A DNA stretch of 19,963 bases from JAYUDN01 sp043739785 (GTDB lineage Bacteria; Patescibacteriota; Gracilibacteria; BD1-5; UBA2023): assembly GCA_043739785.1 (NCBI GenBank), contig JAYUDN010000048.1:1-19963 (forward strand), written 5' to 3'. The notes below the pieces were generated by a model. That model did not search any database. It saw nothing but the letters and a program-made list of their open reading frames with translations, and was not told the DNA's origin. The translations under genes and the position numbers were made by a program. Positions 7,973 to 15,984 of the stretch are shown here, piece by piece. Each line of letters opens with the position of its first letter. Position 1 is the first letter of the stretch.

Positions 7973-9272
7973 ATATCCTCCATTTCCCGCCTTCGAATAC
8001 GGTAGTATCGCCGATATATACCTTCTCTAGAGCGACAAATACGTCGATATGAAACCGCTGGATTTCACTTTTTGGAAGCTTTTTTCCATAGATTCCATGC
8101 TTTTTCCCGAGTGAGAGGTGCACTCCCACCTTGCGTTCATAGAAATTGATATCAGAGAGGGGAGTGGTAGTCGAAATCGCTGGATTGAGTCCGAATCCGA
8201 GCTCTCGCACCATGACTTCTCCTTCGAATTGTACTATCCAGTCATAGAGTTTCTGAAAAGCAGGAGGAAAATCAGGAGAGGGGAGTACCCGACCATTTCG
8301 AATCTCGAGTCGAAAGGGCTCGACCATCGCGAGTGAGAAATCCTCATTCGGAAACGTATCGACGAGACAAAATCAACTAACTTCATCGAGATCCATAGAC
8401 TCAGTAAAAACTTCTCCTATAGGAAACGTTCCTCATTTGTTCTCAACGGTAGAATAATCTCCAGTATTTCCTCGAATGCGTTCCAGGGAACCAAAGGTAA
8501 GTACGTCTCCATTTACGGATTCTATTCGGGTGGTTCATTGAAGCTGTGAATGAGACGAATCTATTTCATCATTATTGTTTACTTCGATGAGGTTTCGAAA
8601 AATACCTTCCATTCGGACATATTCATCAGTACGGTACTGGAGTGAGTCGATAAAGGTATCAAGCTCTGAATCTTGGATATAGGCAAGGTGATTGAGCTCA
8701 ACCACATGAATCCCACGATGAAAGAGTTCAAGGCGTATACGAAAGGTCGAGAGTCGAAAATTGGTCGACTGGACGAGGATGACGATAGATCATTTCTCCA
8801 GGTTAATAAGTTCTTCCTTAATCAGCTCTATCTGTGGATCGAGGGTAGTATCTTGCTCCTCAGAAATAGCATTTGACTCATCGGAAGTGGGCGTTTGTAT
8901 AGTTTTTTCAAGATTTCTATTCTCCGTCATCTTGGCCGAATAGATCTCATGATGTTCGAGTCCAACCCGTTTATTTTCCTCGATATTATGTGATGTAGTT
9001 ACTCGATTTTGCTCTTTGAGATGAGGATTATCTGGATTGATAAGTCCTCCTCGATAGAGTGGTTGTGGAGGATTCATAAATTCACGAATTGTGGTTTTCT
9101 CTATTTTTCCGGAATTTATCACTCATAATTCATCACTAATAACTCGTATAAAGGCTTCGGAAAGGGTTTTCGCTAGGGGAGACTCGGTATCATAAAGAAG
9201 GTATACGGTTTGATCCGTATACTCCATATTTTTCGTGATGATGTCAAAGCAAGCTTGTTCGAGACGATTCAT
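7971..9272 (-). CDS. M29-like metallo-aminopeptidase (433 aa)
   Basis: ATG at 9270-9272, TAA at 7971-7973; TGA read as Gly at 9123, 8790, 8535, 8433 and 8373. The C-terminal half follows the aminopeptidase T/S (M29) pattern: NKGGTFPIGEVFTESMDLDEVSG, then VRELGFGLNPAIS (metal-ligand Glu), YERKVGVHLSLGKKHG (Glu and His), and QRFHIDVFVA (His and Asp). The N-terminal half has a Rossmann-like lead (TVYLLYDTESPLAKTLSEAF). Roughly residues 65-145 are a charged, low-complexity insertion rich in Glu, Asn and Thr that I do not recognise; it includes NPPQPLYRGG, a hairpin-coded stretch (see findings). Likely role: removal of N-terminal residues from peptides in the cytoplasm. Family call is by motif; the exact substrate is unknown. 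Confidence 0.72.
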
Positions 9273-9302
9273 AAATCAGTTGATACAAATTGAGATATTC
9301 TC

Positions 9303-9542
9303 ATGGTTACCCAGCCATGTAAAAGTACGAAGTGATTGTATAAATATTTTCTAAAAGACAAGTGGATATCGAGGTATAATGAGAATTATTCTCATTTAAA
9401 TGAGATATATATTAAATCTCAGGAAATAAACAAACTGGTAATTGGAAATAAAAAAACAGCCTCATGGCAACGTTTTCGAAAAATTTCCGAAGGTTATATC
9501 GTCTGAATCGAGATTAAGAAAGTGGATTTGAAGAATTTATAG
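9303..9542 (+). CDS. Possible small protein (79 aa), low support
   Basis: ATG at 9303-9305, TAG at 9540-9542, with two TGA codons read as Gly. It contains NKLVIGNKKTASWQRFRK and EGYIVGIEIKKVDLKNL. Composition is rich in Lys, Ile, Asn and Tyr. An 80-codon frame without TAA or TAG is not rare in AT-rich DNA once TGA is sense, so length alone does not prove coding. It has no strong promoter and spans the palindrome at 9378-9396, which may instead be an operator. It is divergent from the M29-like gene. If it is not real, 9273-9686 has no gene. Confidence 0.28.
9375..9396 (+). promoter_or_regulatory. TATAAT overlapped by a 19-bp palindrome (operator-like)
   Basis: TATAAT (9375-9380) runs into AATGAGAA (9378-9385), TTA, TTCTCATT (9389-9396), a perfect 8-bp inverted repeat. 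The pattern is close to Fur-family operators (TGAGAATnATTCTCA). A shorter related palindrome, TGAGA TAT TCTCA, lies near 9291-9303. No clear -35 and no firm downstream gene are seen, so the target is unknown. Confidence 0.4.
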
Positions 9543-9651
9543 ACCGAAGAAGAAAGCGTATGAGTCAATAATAGTTTATCAAGTCTTGAATGTTCAATGC
9601 AATGACTAACGGTATTCAAGAAGTGCTTCGATATAAAGAATCGACATGTCT

Positions 9652-9760
9652 GACAAAAGATTTTAATTCTCACGCAAAACCATATAATTACTTCACATAA
9701 GTTACATTATGTGAAGTAATAGTGAGAAGATTAAAATTCTTTACCCTGAAGTCTTTTGTC
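9652..9760. repeat. Nested inverted repeats around the dif-like site
   Basis: GACAAAAGA (9652-9660) is matched by TCTTTTGTC (9752-9760). Inside, AAAAGATTTTAAT and TCTCAC are mirrored by GTGAGAAGATTAAAATTCTTT with small gaps. The centre is the perfect 14-bp inverted repeat ATTACTTCACATAA / TTATGTGAAGTAAT with a six-base spacer. The stop codon of the gene at 9741-10709 lies within the right arm. Depending on use this could be a recombination site with accessory arms or a very long transcript hairpin. Confidence 0.6.
9690..9717 (+). other. dif: Candidate dif site (Xer recombination), 11-6-11
   Basis: Left half ACTTCACATAA, centre GTTACA, right half TTATGTGAAGT: exactly 28 bp with the 11-6-11 layout of bacterial dif sites. 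The right half matches TTATGTnAAnT shared by E. coli (TTATGTTAAAT) and B. subtilis (TTATGTAAACT) dif, and the left half begins ACTTC as in B. subtilis. The two halves are perfect mirror images, as could suit a single recombinase. A Xer-type recombinase gene starts 1.26 kb downstream. Identity as dif is inferred from layout and sequence; an alternative is a regulatory or terminator hairpin. Confidence 0.55.
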
Positions 9761-10709
9761 TAAGCCTCCCTGCTTCATCCATTTGGGTATAAAAAATTCT
9801 AGCAAAGCGCTCATTTGTCATAATAATTTGATAGAGTACATGCGCTATCGCTTGCACATAGTATTCATAAAAATACCCTTCTCTTGTATCAAACGCATCA
9901 GGATCTCTTCAAAAACTAGGAATTATAGAATCTGTTCATATTTTCCTAGGTTCACTTTCTAGCATGTATCTTTGAAGTTCTAGTACAATACCTTCTTGAG
10001 TTTTCCGAATGCCATCACTCCTGTATCTTGCAACTGCTTCTCCGATTTCAATATCTGTAAGTGTAATCCCTTTTTCTACACTTCTTTGTCGTATACTTTC
10101 CTCAATCGTAATTTTTTTTCATCAAGCATCTTTCATTTCAGTGACTCTACTGATATATATAGAAGTTGCTAGTGTTTTTAAGGCCTCCTTTACTAATATT
10201 GGGAATGTTTCAAGTCGCTTCCGGATTACACGTTCTCGATATTGCCTATCACTTTCAATACCATTCCTTTGTCATCTACTCGCAAGTGCAGCTGGGATAG
10301 CCACATCTTGTTTATTACCACCTAATATATGCCTTAGAATGATTCAGTAATTATCTTTTGGACACTCACTTTGAAGTACTATTCATACTAAACCTTCACT
10401 ATTTCTGTGTCGAATCAGCGTCTCAGCACCTTCATCATTACTACTTGTGAGATTTAAATACACTCTTCCTGTCGTACGCAATCATTGTTCAAGTGAGAAC
10501 TGACTCCCCATAAATCTTAGTACATTCGAAAGAACAGCATCACTTAAATCAAGAATGCTATAGTAAGGTCTCTTCCTTAAATCAGATCATGAAGTAAAAT
10601 CATGTACCTTGGCATTTCAAAATATAGTTTTATGAAGTCCTTTAAATTCGTCATCCTTTGCTCACCGATTTGCCACGTATAAATCAAGAAATATATTTTG
10701 TGAAGACAT
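9741..10709 (-). CDS. Unrecognised protein (322 aa), heavily UGA-recoded
   Basis: ATG at 10707-10709, TAA at 9741-9743, one frame throughout. About ten TGA codons are read as Gly, the highest count of any gene here except dnaE-sized ones. No signal peptide or membrane segment. N-terminal part has SGSDLRKRPYYSILDLSDAV and NLTSSNDEGAETLIRHRN; the middle is helical and charged (QYRERVIRKRLETFPILVKE); the C-terminal part has AVARYRSDGIRKTQEGIVLE and a Tyr-rich FDTREGYFYEYYVQAIAHVL. I recognise no domain. The start is favoured by CATAAT nine bases before the ATG. Its 3' end is embedded in the nested inverted repeats around the dif-like site, and Xer lies divergently on the other side, so it could be cargo of a dif-integrated element; that is speculation. 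Confidence 0.72.
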
Positions 10710-10718
10710 GAGCTCGGT

Positions 10719-10746
10719 ATTATGATTGAATTTATAGAATATTCAA
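10719..10746 (-). promoter_or_regulatory. Promoter of the unknown gene at 9741-10709
   Basis: Minus-strand TTGAAT (10741-10746), 16-bp spacer, CATAAT (10719-10724), nine bases before the ATG. Near-leaderless arrangement, no Shine-Dalgarno sequence. Confidence 0.5.
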
Positions 10747-10973
10747 TATTTACTATAACCATATTATCTCATTAATCAACTCTATTTCTCGTTACTTTCA
10801 GTATGAATCTGAGGAATCTCTACTATAAGTCACCGGTATTAGATAACTTCCTTGAGTTCAAACATCGAGTATTCCGATGATTTCCTCCTTATCGAATTGT
10901 AATTCTGTTATTTATTTCTAAAATATACATACTTCTTCAACTTCATTTCATTCACATTCCCACTACACTTTCT

Positions 10974-12083
10974 ATGTCACTCTTCACTTCCCTTTCCAAC
11001 TTTCTCGTGTATCTCAGACTCCACAAGGGCCGGTCTCGTAAAACCCAAGAACAGTATGCCTTCCATATATGGAGGTTTATCTCGTATATGATCCCTGAGT
11101 TACAGACCGGAAAGAGACAAACGGCTCTCAGGATACAAGAAGAATCAGCAACACTGAACCCGCAAGCTTCTCACAAAAGCTTTTCTGTTCATAGCTTCCT
11201 TCCGCCTCTCGATAAGGAATCTATGAAGCACTGGCGGTCTCCCCTTCCCGATCTAGCGAAGGATTTTCCTGAACCGACGATCGAACAAATTACCAAGGAA
11301 GACTTCGATGCTTGGAGGCTCTCTCTTGCCGATTCTGGGCTCTCTGTGAAAACGGTAAATGCTCATATTATTACGGTGAGAAGCTGGCTCAAATACCTCA
11401 AGAAAGAACAAATCGACTGCCTGGATCCGACCATGCTCGATCTCATGCGAGTTGTTGATCGAGAAGTGACATTTCTCACCTCGGAAGAAATCGATCGATT
11501 TTTCGAAAGTATCTCGAGGGAAACCATCCAGGGAAAACGAGATTTTGCTATCTGTGAATGTATCTATTCGACCGGACTTCGTATCTCAGAACTCACGAAC
11601 CTCTGACGAAATGATGTGAATCTCGAAACTCTGGAGTTTGCGGTCCGTGGAAAGGGGTGAAAACTCCGAGTGGTCTACCTGACAAAAAAAGCACGAGATG
11701 CTATACAGGACTACCTCACAGCTCGAAGTGACCACTACTCTCCCCTCTTTCTCAGGCACAATTTCTGAGAAAATGCCCCACTCGTGCACGGAGTCTGATG
11801 AGTTTCCATCTCATGAAAAATAGAACTCGATGACAATAGCGTTCGTCTCTCACGTTTCTTCATCACCAACATGGTCAAAAGCTATGGACTCAAGGCAGGA
11901 ATACTGAAAAATATGCACGCCCATACCCTTCGCCATAGTTTTGCGACAACTTTATTGACAAATGGTGCTGATATACGTATTATACAGGAACTTCTTGGGC
12001 ATGCATCGATCACGACGACACAGGTCTATACCCATGTGACGAACCCGAAGCTCAAAGAAGCCCATCAGAAATTCCATAAATAA
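10974..12083 (+). CDS. Xer-type tyrosine recombinase (369 aa)
   Basis: Site-specific recombinase that resolves chromosome dimers at dif-type sites. N-terminal SAM-like core-binding domain (LSNFLVYLRLHKGRSRKTQE...), catalytic domain with R203 (STGLRISEL), K230 in the hairpin RGKGGKLR, H317-x-x-R320 (HTLRHSF), H343 (LGHASI) and nucleophile Y352 (TTTQVYTHV). Six TGA codons are Gly, including G229 of GKGGK. The length exceeds the usual ~300 aa because of a Ser/Pro-rich insertion at about residues 45-100 within the DNA-binding domain. The frame stays open upstream to an ATG at 10803, but that stretch looks non-coding, so the ATG matching the family N-terminus is chosen. XerC and XerD cannot be told apart here; it may be the only Xer of the cell. 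Confidence 0.92.
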
Positions 12084-12159
12084 CACCCGCCCCGTACTTA
12101 AAAACATTTCACGGAAACTTTCATAAAAAAGAATACCCATTTACTAATTTACCGACCTT

Positions 12160-12447
12160 ATGACTAGATCAATTTGTCCGCCAAGTATGTGTATCTGTTG
12201 AGCCGCAAATGATGAAATCACCCTCGAGACTCCGATTCAATTGCTATGAGTCATGGAGGCACGGAGATTGAGTAGAACTCAGGTATTAGAAATCTTGAGA
12301 CAATCAGGAGTAGTATTCAATCCATGAAATCCGGAAGCAAGCCTTCATAATATTCCCGGTCTCTGTCGATTAACTCGTGCCGAAATAATAAAGAAACTCT
12401 CAATACTCGGAAACCCGGCCTACGATGAGTCTCAAAGATTCTACTAA
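12160..12447 (+). CDS. Small Cys-containing hypothetical protein (95 aa)
   Basis: ATG at 12160-12162, TAA at 12445-12447; three TGA codons read as Gly. The N-terminus carries three Cys in CPPSMCIC-Gly, a fourth Cys sits in NIPGLCRLTRAE, and the middle is a charged helix (VMEARRLSRTQVLEILRQSG). It is invisible under the standard code because the pieces are short. Coding is supported by uninterrupted reading to a stop that exactly abuts the converging gene. The Cys cluster could bind a metal or iron-sulfur centre; no family is recognised. A TACTAAT stretch about 12 bases before the ATG may be its -10. Confidence 0.6.
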
Positions 12448-13223
12448 TCTTTCCTCTCTTCAATCATCTCGAGAAGATTTTTTTTCTCCTTTGGGCTAAA
12501 TCCCCTCCACTCGCCTTCTCCGAGATCTCCGAGGAGTATATTTTCTACGCGAACACGTTTAAGCTTCTTAATACCGTATTCCACCGCCTCTACCATCCGA
12601 CGGATCTGTCGGTTTTTTCCTTCATGGAGGATGATAGCAAACTTCGAGGAAGAAAGTCGAGTGATCTCACATGGTTTCGTGGTATATTTTTTTACGACTC
12701 TCTGATCCGCATTCTGATTCCGACTCAGTCGAGCCGATCGAGAACCATTATCCTTGATCTCTATCCGCACTCCCCTTCTCATCTTTTCGAGGGCTTCATC
12801 TTCTATTTTTCCATAGACTTCGACGATATACTCTTTCTCATGTTCATATCGAGGGTGCATGAGATAGTTCGAAAGTCGACCGTCATTCGTCAGGATGATA
12901 AGGCCTGTCGTTTCTTTATCTAGACGTCCAATCGGGAATACTCTCTCGGGTATATCGACAATATCCATAATCCCCTTTTCATCCTCCTGTCCAGAGAGGC
13001 AAGTAGTCACGATTCCACGGGGCTTATTGAACACATAGTAGACGAGCTCTGACTGTTCTTCGATGATCGTATCTGACATCTTTACAATATCAGTTTCTGG
13101 ATCGATCACCTGGCCGATATGGGCGGTTTCACCATTTACAGAAATCAGTCATTTCTCTATGTATTCCTCAGCCTTTCGTCGAGAACAGATTCAAGCGTGG
13201 GCCAGATATTTTTGAAGTTTCAT
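12444..13223 (-). CDS. RsuA/RluB-family 16S/23S rRNA pseudouridine synthase (259 aa)
   Basis: Converts uridine to pseudouridine in rRNA. ATG at 13221-13223, TAG at 12444-12446. N-terminal S4 RNA-binding domain (MKLQKYLAHAGICSRRKAEE, then KGLISVNGE), in which two conserved Gly (residues 11 and 25) are TGA. The synthase core has FNKPRGIVTT, the catalytic motif GRLDKETTGLIILTNDG with nucleophile D102, YIVEVYGKI, and HEGKNRQIRRM near the C-terminus. This is the RsuA/RluB/RluE/RluF branch; the exact site cannot be assigned. Full length. Its stop overlaps the stop of the converging gene at 12160-12447 by four bases. Confidence 0.93.
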
Positions 13224-13230
13224 ATCGCAC

Positions 13231-13258
13231 ACATTACCGAGAAAAAGGAAAAACACAA
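13231..13258 (-). promoter_or_regulatory. Promoter of the pseudouridine synthase gene
   Basis: Minus-strand TTGTGT (13253-13258), 16-bp spacer, TAATGT (13231-13236), seven bases before the ATG. Leaderless layout. Confidence 0.45.
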
Positions 13259-13311
13259 AATAATATTGCAATCAAATAGGTATTCGTTAGTATGATAGCT
13301 CACTCTCTCAT

Positions 13312-13542
13312 ATGGGTATTCTTATTTTCATAGTACTCCTCTATAGTATGATCTGGTTTTCTGGATTATGATTTCTCATGAGGCGAATCAGCCTGATACG
13401 CAGAAGAACTGAAAAGAGAGTATTGGATTTTGATGGTCAATATATTATGCCGATATACAAAAAACCTTGGATCTTCACCTGATTCTGTGGACTTATTGCA
13501 TATATTTTTTCGGTTTTGGTTATCATATTCTTTCTCAAATAA
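13312..13542 (+). CDS. Small membrane protein (76 aa)
   Basis: ATG at 13312-13314, TAA at 13540-13542; two TGA codons read as Gly. Two hydrophobic segments, residues about 2-22 (GILIFIVLLYSMIWFSGLGF) and about 55-75 (GFCGLIAYIFSVLVIIFFL), flank an Arg-rich cytoplasmic loop (MRRISLIRRRTEKR). The stop overlaps the next start as TAATG, which indicates translational coupling and probably a partner role with the gene at 13542-14057. No family recognised. Confidence 0.65.
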
Positions 13543-14057
13543 TGACTACACCCGTTCGGTATTCCCTCGTCCAAAGACATCGGATACTTCTCATTCTCAC
13601 GTCGATAAAGTATATTTTTTACATCATCCTGATTGTTGTGGTGGTTTGGATTTTTTATCGATACCATGCTATGCTTCCATCAAGTTTTAGCAACTATCTA
13701 CTCCTTCCGCTTTTGCTTATCGGTATCAACTATATTTTTGTACAAATTGCGCTCAGCGGGATCGAGTTTTATGGCAAAATCATACTTATCTGAGGGAACC
13801 ATATCGTATTACTCCATACGAGTTGTATGCTCATCGATGATATCGAATTCATCGATACGAAAAGTATACTCAAAATAGATGTCGAGCGTCACGGACTTAT
13901 ATCGAATATTTTCAACTATGGAGATATCATCATCGAACAAACCAACGATGTTCGACGGATCCACTACGTTCCATTTCCTCACGCCATCTACCACGTGATC
14001 AAGGAACACATACCATCTATTCCTCACGATATTCCGCTAAAAGATGGAAGTATGTAG
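13542..14057 (+). CDS. Membrane protein with a PH-like C-terminal domain (171 aa)
   Basis: ATG at 13542-13544 shares bases with the upstream TAA; ends with TAG at 14055-14057. One TGA is read as Gly. Two membrane segments, about residues 20-41 (IKYIFYIILIVVVVWIFY) and 52-72 (LLLPLLLIGINYIFVQIAL), are followed by a soluble domain with HIVLLHTSCMLIDDIEFID, VERHGLISNIFNYGDIIIE and VPFPHAIYHVIKEHI. This strand pattern with a G-x-I-x-x-I-F-N-Y-G core and a final P-x-x-x-x-x-x-I helix resembles bacterial PH-like domains of small membrane proteins. The role is unknown; the family is inferred from pattern only. Confidence 0.7.
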
Positions 14058-14088
14058 GAACTGTAAAAAGCTAAAATTGGGGTATAGG

Positions 14089-14883
14089 CTACCTAGTAGT
14101 AGTCGTTGCGCTATCTCGTAGGGTAACAAAGCAACCACCACCTTCTTTTTTGATAATATCAAGCATCATGTGGTAGAGTCAATCTTCCCCGATAGACTGC
14201 GCAAATATACGAAGGCGATTCGCGGCTCGGATATAGCGTAAACTTACGAGTTCACCAAGACGAGCCCGAGAGAGTTTTTTGCTATGTGTATTAAGAAATC
14301 TTATCAGTGTCATCTCTTCTAGTCAGGTGTGGTGTTGGCGGAGCGTGGCCGCATCGAGTAAGCTCGCTTCCAGTGAGAGGATAGGAAGAAATACCCCCTC
14401 ATATGGAACTCGCATGATATCAGTCGTAATCTTTCGAAACAGGTTGAGTTTACCACTTTTTTCTCCACTGACAAGAGATCTCAGATGTATTTCTCTCCCG
14501 TCTATGACCCGTATACGCATATCAACATCCCGAGTATAGAGCGTCAGGACATGTGGAATAGAAAAATTCCGAAGGTGTATTTCCATACTCTTCTCTCCAC
14601 CGATTACATATGAAGAGGCAGTAATAGTTTTCATCATATAAGACACGAGGGGCCAGTAATAATCAGAGGTATCTCACCTTTCTCCGATCCGGTAAATGCC
14701 TCGAGCAACAGCAAATCCCAGATCACGGGAAGTGATAATAGAAAGAGCGTACGAAAGTCTCGATTTTGCACCTCCGGATCGCATCCAGATATCTCTGAGC
14801 TCGTCCCTTGAGAGAAACTGTCAGTATTTTTGCACTACCTTATTCACAAATATGTCAGAAATTCTTTTGGTTGAATTCATCAT
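14089..14883 (-). CDS. AbiEi-like winged-helix regulator (264 aa), tentative
   Basis: ATG at 14881-14883 (a second ATG follows at once), TAG at 14089-14091; TGA read as Gly at 14821, 14674, 14323 and 14179. The N-terminus resembles the winged helix of AbiEi-type antitoxins: VVQKYGQFLSRDELRDIW, SRLSYALSIITSRDLGFAVA, and the wing RGIYRIGERG. The rest has EIHLRNFSIPHVL, RIRVIDGREIHLRSLV and a helical C-terminus. The promoter carries a tandem operator-like repeat, in keeping with autoregulation. No AbiEii toxin gene lies next to it: the downstream neighbour is on the other strand. It may be a solitary regulator. The family call is moderate to weak; that it is a real gene is well supported. Confidence 0.6.
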
Positions 14884-14889
14884 TGGGAA

Positions 14890-14940
14890 AGTATAATCAA
14901 ACTATATATTTTTGCAACTTATTACTATATATTTTTGCAA
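14890..14940 (-). promoter_or_regulatory. Promoter with two 17-bp direct repeats (operator-like)
   Basis: Minus-strand TTGCAA (14912-14917), 16-bp spacer, TATACT (14890-14895), six bases before the ATG. The 17-mer TTGCAAAAATATATAGT (minus strand) occurs twice without mismatch, at 14901-14917 and 14924-14940, 23 bp apart start to start. The proximal copy contains the -35, so a protein bound to it would block the promoter. Confidence 0.6.
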
Positions 14941-15105
14941 CATTATTCTTTTTTTAGTTGTATTGTACTGAAAAAATACCACTTCGTTTCAGTCTAAGTA
15001 GTGAGTATTCTCGTCTCAACCTCAAACGAAAATATCCAACCGCTTTAAAACTTTCTTATTGAAGCAGTAATTCTTCTTCTTATATATCTTTTTTATCATC
15101 TCTAT

Positions 15106-15909
15106 CTACCCTATCCCATAAAACCGCTTACTGTTTCCATATACTGCATTTTCGATTTCCTCTCTCCCTTCAGTACGTAACTCGATCATTTTTTCGAGTA
15201 CAAATCTCGTATTTGCTGGTTCGTTTACAGTACCTCGTACTTTTTGAGGAGCAAGAAATGGGGCATCGGTTTCGATGAGAATACGATTCAATGGGAGTTT
15301 CATGGCTGTCTCTTGGATCGAAAGAGCATTTTTATAGGTGAGTATTCCTGAAAATGAAAAATATATATCCGGGGAAAACTCGAGAAGACTCTGCGCGAGG
15401 GCGAAATCTTCACTATAACAATGCACAACTGCAAAACGAATATTGGCTTCTTCCATATACGAAAGGGTTTCACTTCTTGCATCTCTCGTATGAATGATTA
15501 CTGGAAGGTGATGTTTTTTCGCAAGTTCTGAGTGAGCATTAAGGGTATATTTTTGTGAAGATTTCTGGGACTCTTCCTTCCCGGGAATAAGATAATGGTG
15601 ATCAAGTCCACACTCCCCTACTCAGACGATGACATCCGAGTGATGTGAGATCAGCGCATCGAGTTCTTCCATCATTATATCGATTTCGAGAAATGTCATA
15701 TCCTGTGATGTTTCCGGATGAATCCCGACCGTCGCAAAAAATACTCCTGGAAATCTTTGTGCGAGTTCTATCGCCTGGATCGAAGTCTTCGTATCACAAC
15801 CAATCTGGACGGCATGAGTAATCCCGTATTGTTTCATTTCAGCCACCACCTCATCGATTCGAGGAAGGATCGAATCCCAGTAACAATGTGAATGTGTATC
15901 GATAATCAT
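15106..15909 (-). CDS. tatD: TatD-family metal-dependent deoxyribonuclease (267 aa)
   Basis: TIM-barrel hydrolase of the TatD/YcfH family with 3'-5' DNase activity in characterised members. Metal-ligand motifs in order: DTHSHCYWD near the N-terminus (H6, H8), VGIHPE, VGECGLDHHY (conserved Glu), LPVIIHTRDA (His), VVHCYSED (His) and ETDAPFLAPQ (Asp). It starts with ATG at 15907-15909 and ends with TAG at 15106-15108. One TGA, between HSDVIV and VGECGLD, is read as Gly and joins the two halves. Length is normal (about 260). It lies in a tatD/holB/tmk neighbourhood known from many bacteria. Confidence 0.95.
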
Positions 15910-15984
15910 AGGTAGGATTACAGTAGGTTGGATTTAGAATATTTAGGGAGAATCTTCAAGTAAGAGCGATCAGTTAGTCGATAG

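Noticed and set aside
9464..9591. Mini-frame MATFSKNFRRLYRLNRD ending in TAA, followed in frame by ESGFEEFIDRRRKRMSQ and another TAA
   Set aside because: Interrupted by a true stop, overlaps the other weak frame at 9303-9542, and has no recognisable family.
9756..10350. Plus-strand frames at 9756-9962 and 10009-10350
   Set aside because: Antisense shadows of the continuous minus-strand gene at 9741-10709.
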